Shown here: positions 5,868-6,491 of the stretch, piece after piece
Position numbering within the stretch: position 1 is the stretch's first letter
Layout: every line of letters starts with the position of its first letter
Assembly (NCBI GenBank): GCA_030665535.1
Contig: DAOUZU010000059.1
Location: forward strand, 1-6,491
Direction: 5' to 3'
DNA from: Dehalococcoidia bacterium
GTDB lineage: Bacteria; Chloroflexota; Dehalococcoidia; Dehalococcoidales; JAUXAE01
Length of the DNA stretch: 6,491 nucleotides
The notes under the pieces: model-generated
Seen by the model: only the letters and a program-made list of their open reading frames with translations
Database searches by the model: none
What the model was told of the DNA's origin: nothing
Program-made: the position numbers and the translations under genes

Positions 5868-6350
5868 TTATTTGCGCGACACCGGAAACCTGATTTCGGT
5901 TAGCAGTTCGTCGGTCGGCACCTTGGCCGGATCGTTGAGATACAGCTCTTCCGTTGGGCCGCTCGTTTCGTAGCCGTTTTCCTCAACCCAGAGGATTAAA
6001 GCCCTAAAAGTCTCTTCCAGTTTTTCATAAGGCCCTTTATGCGTCACGGCGGCTACCCGGACAGCCCCCAGGCGCTTCACCCCCAGACCCTCTCTGTTGG
6101 GGCCGCTCTCAGCTACGTCCGCCGATATCTGGCTGCGCAGCTCCCAGCGCAGCTCGTCGTCGGGGACCTGGCCGGGCATGTTGTGATAGACAGCGATGGC
6201 CGGCCCGCGGGGCTTATACCCTTTCTCCATAATCCAGCCGTAAAGCGTGCCGAAGGCGGCCGGTATCTGGTTGTAGTGGCCTTTCATCTTAAGAAAGGCG
6301 ACGGTCATCGGCTCTATTTCCTTCACAGTTGCCTTAATTACCGTAGCCAT
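5868..6350 (-). CDS. GyrI-like / SOUL-type small-molecule-binding domain protein
   Basis: This 160-residue cytoplasmic protein matches the GyrI-like effector-binding fold (as in AraC-type regulator C-termini and DNA gyrase inhibitor proteins), here stand-alone without a DNA-binding domain. Two tandem halves are visible: GHYNQIP...GWIMEKGYKPRGP (24-50) with VPDDELRWEL (62-71), and GPYEKLE...LWVEENGYETSGP (106-132) with VPTDELLTEIRFPV (144-157). Each half has a Gly-x-Tyr turn, a helix ending in W(I/V)xExGY, GP, a Tyr-containing strand and a VPxDEL...E ending, as expected of the duplicated SHS2-like unit. The conserved glutamates E70 and E152 are where family members often bind cationic ligands. 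No signal peptide or membrane segment is seen. The ATG has a strong Shine-Dalgarno 5 nt away. It runs convergent to the tRNA and sits 60 nt behind another minus-strand gene, so the two may share a transcript. The ligand is unknown. Confidence 0.85.
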   Translation of the reverse strand: MATVIKATVKEIEPMTVAFLKMKGHYNQIPAAFGTLYGWIMEKGYKPRGPAIAVYHNMPGQVPDDELRWELRSQISADVAESGPNREGLGVKRLGAVRVAAVTHKGPYEKLEETFRALILWVEENGYETSGPTEELYLNDPAKVPTDELLTEIRFPVSRK

Positions 6351-6355
6351 CTCAA

Positions 6356-6363
6356 CCTCCTTT
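6356..6363 (-). promoter_or_regulatory. strong ribosome binding site of the GyrI-like gene
   Basis: On the minus strand this reads AAAGGAGG, a near-perfect anti-Shine-Dalgarno match ending 5 nt before the ATG (6350-6348). It fixes the start codon and suggests high translation. It is the best ribosome binding site in the window. Confidence 0.85.
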
Positions 6364-6402
6364 ATTATTGAATATATAGCGACGGTTAAGACAATTATTT
6401 TC

Positions 6403-6420
6403 GGGGGTGGCTATTCCCCC
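6403..6420 (-). terminator. possible weak hairpin terminator at the end of the right-edge gene
   Basis: On the minus strand GGGGG (6420-6416) and CCCCC (6407-6403) can pair across an 8-nt loop that contains the TAG stop of the gene ending here. The following bases, GAAAATAATT, are AT-rich but have no clean T-run. It may be a weak terminator, a processing hairpin between two genes of one transcript, or chance. Confidence 0.33.
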
Positions 6421-6491
6421 TTCTCCCCTTTAACCGCTTCCGCTTCCGCCACCGGGCTGATAAGGCTGATGAGCTTCTGGCCGGGGCGCGG
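6411..6491 (-). CDS. C-terminal end of an unidentified protein (partial)
   Basis: The minus strand is open from the right edge (6491) to TAG at 6413-6411, giving 26 residues. It starts PRPGQKLISLISPV, which could be a short amphipathic strand or helix, and ends in an Ala/Glu then Lys/Gly/Glu-rich tail (AEAEAVKGEKGE) typical of a disordered C-terminus. The codons favour G/C at the third position like the other genes, and a same-strand gene with a strong ribosome binding site follows after 60 nt. Only the tail is in view, so no function can be assigned. It could be a false frame, but composition and context favour a real gene. Confidence 0.5.
   Translation of the reverse strand, partial: PRPGQKLISLISPVAEAEAVKGEKGE

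Noticed and set aside
6365..6394. Minus-strand promoter for the GyrI-like gene (TTGTCT with TATATT)
   Set aside because: The boxes are only 12 nt apart, too close for sigma70, and other spacings place the start inside the ribosome binding site.

Overview
This window is GC-rich bacterial DNA with tightly packed genes and no sign of a mobile element, CRISPR array or rRNA. The gene content (a HAS-barrel protein paired with a HerA-like ATPase, a fur-feoB-zinc ribbon-DtxR/FeoA iron locus, and a tRNA lacking an encoded CCA) suits an anaerobic bacterium. From general familiarity I lean towards Chloroflexota, perhaps a Dehalococcoidia relative, but the sequence alone does not prove that lineage.

Region 1 (1-2165, plus strand). 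The C-terminal part of a HAS-barrel protein runs in from the left edge. It overlaps by four bases (ATGA) the start of a 541-residue HerA/DUF87-type hexameric ATPase with intact Walker motifs. The two are translationally coupled and probably form one DNA-translocating or DNA-end-processing machine.

Region 2 (2166-5724, plus strand). A near-consensus sigma70-type promoter and a repeated TTAGCA-type operator precede a compact four-gene iron operon: a Fur-family regulator, the ferrous iron transporter FeoB, a 64-residue seven-cysteine zinc-ribbon protein, and a DtxR-type repressor fused to a FeoA (SH3-like) domain. Junctions are 1 nt apart or overlapping. Two unrelated metalloregulator families thus bracket one iron transporter, and the FeoA partner is supplied only as a domain of the second regulator. 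The DtxR-like protein keeps six of the classical metal ligands at exact spacing, has a shortened helix-turn-helix and carries extra cysteines. This is the most interesting part of the window.

Region 3 (5725-5865). A tRNA-Ala(UGC) has its own promoter and a short T-run behind it.

Region 4 (5868-6491, minus strand). A GyrI-like/SOUL-type small-molecule-binding protein with two visible repeat halves converges on the tRNA. Upstream of it on the same strand is the last 26 codons of an unidentified gene that leaves the window at the right edge.
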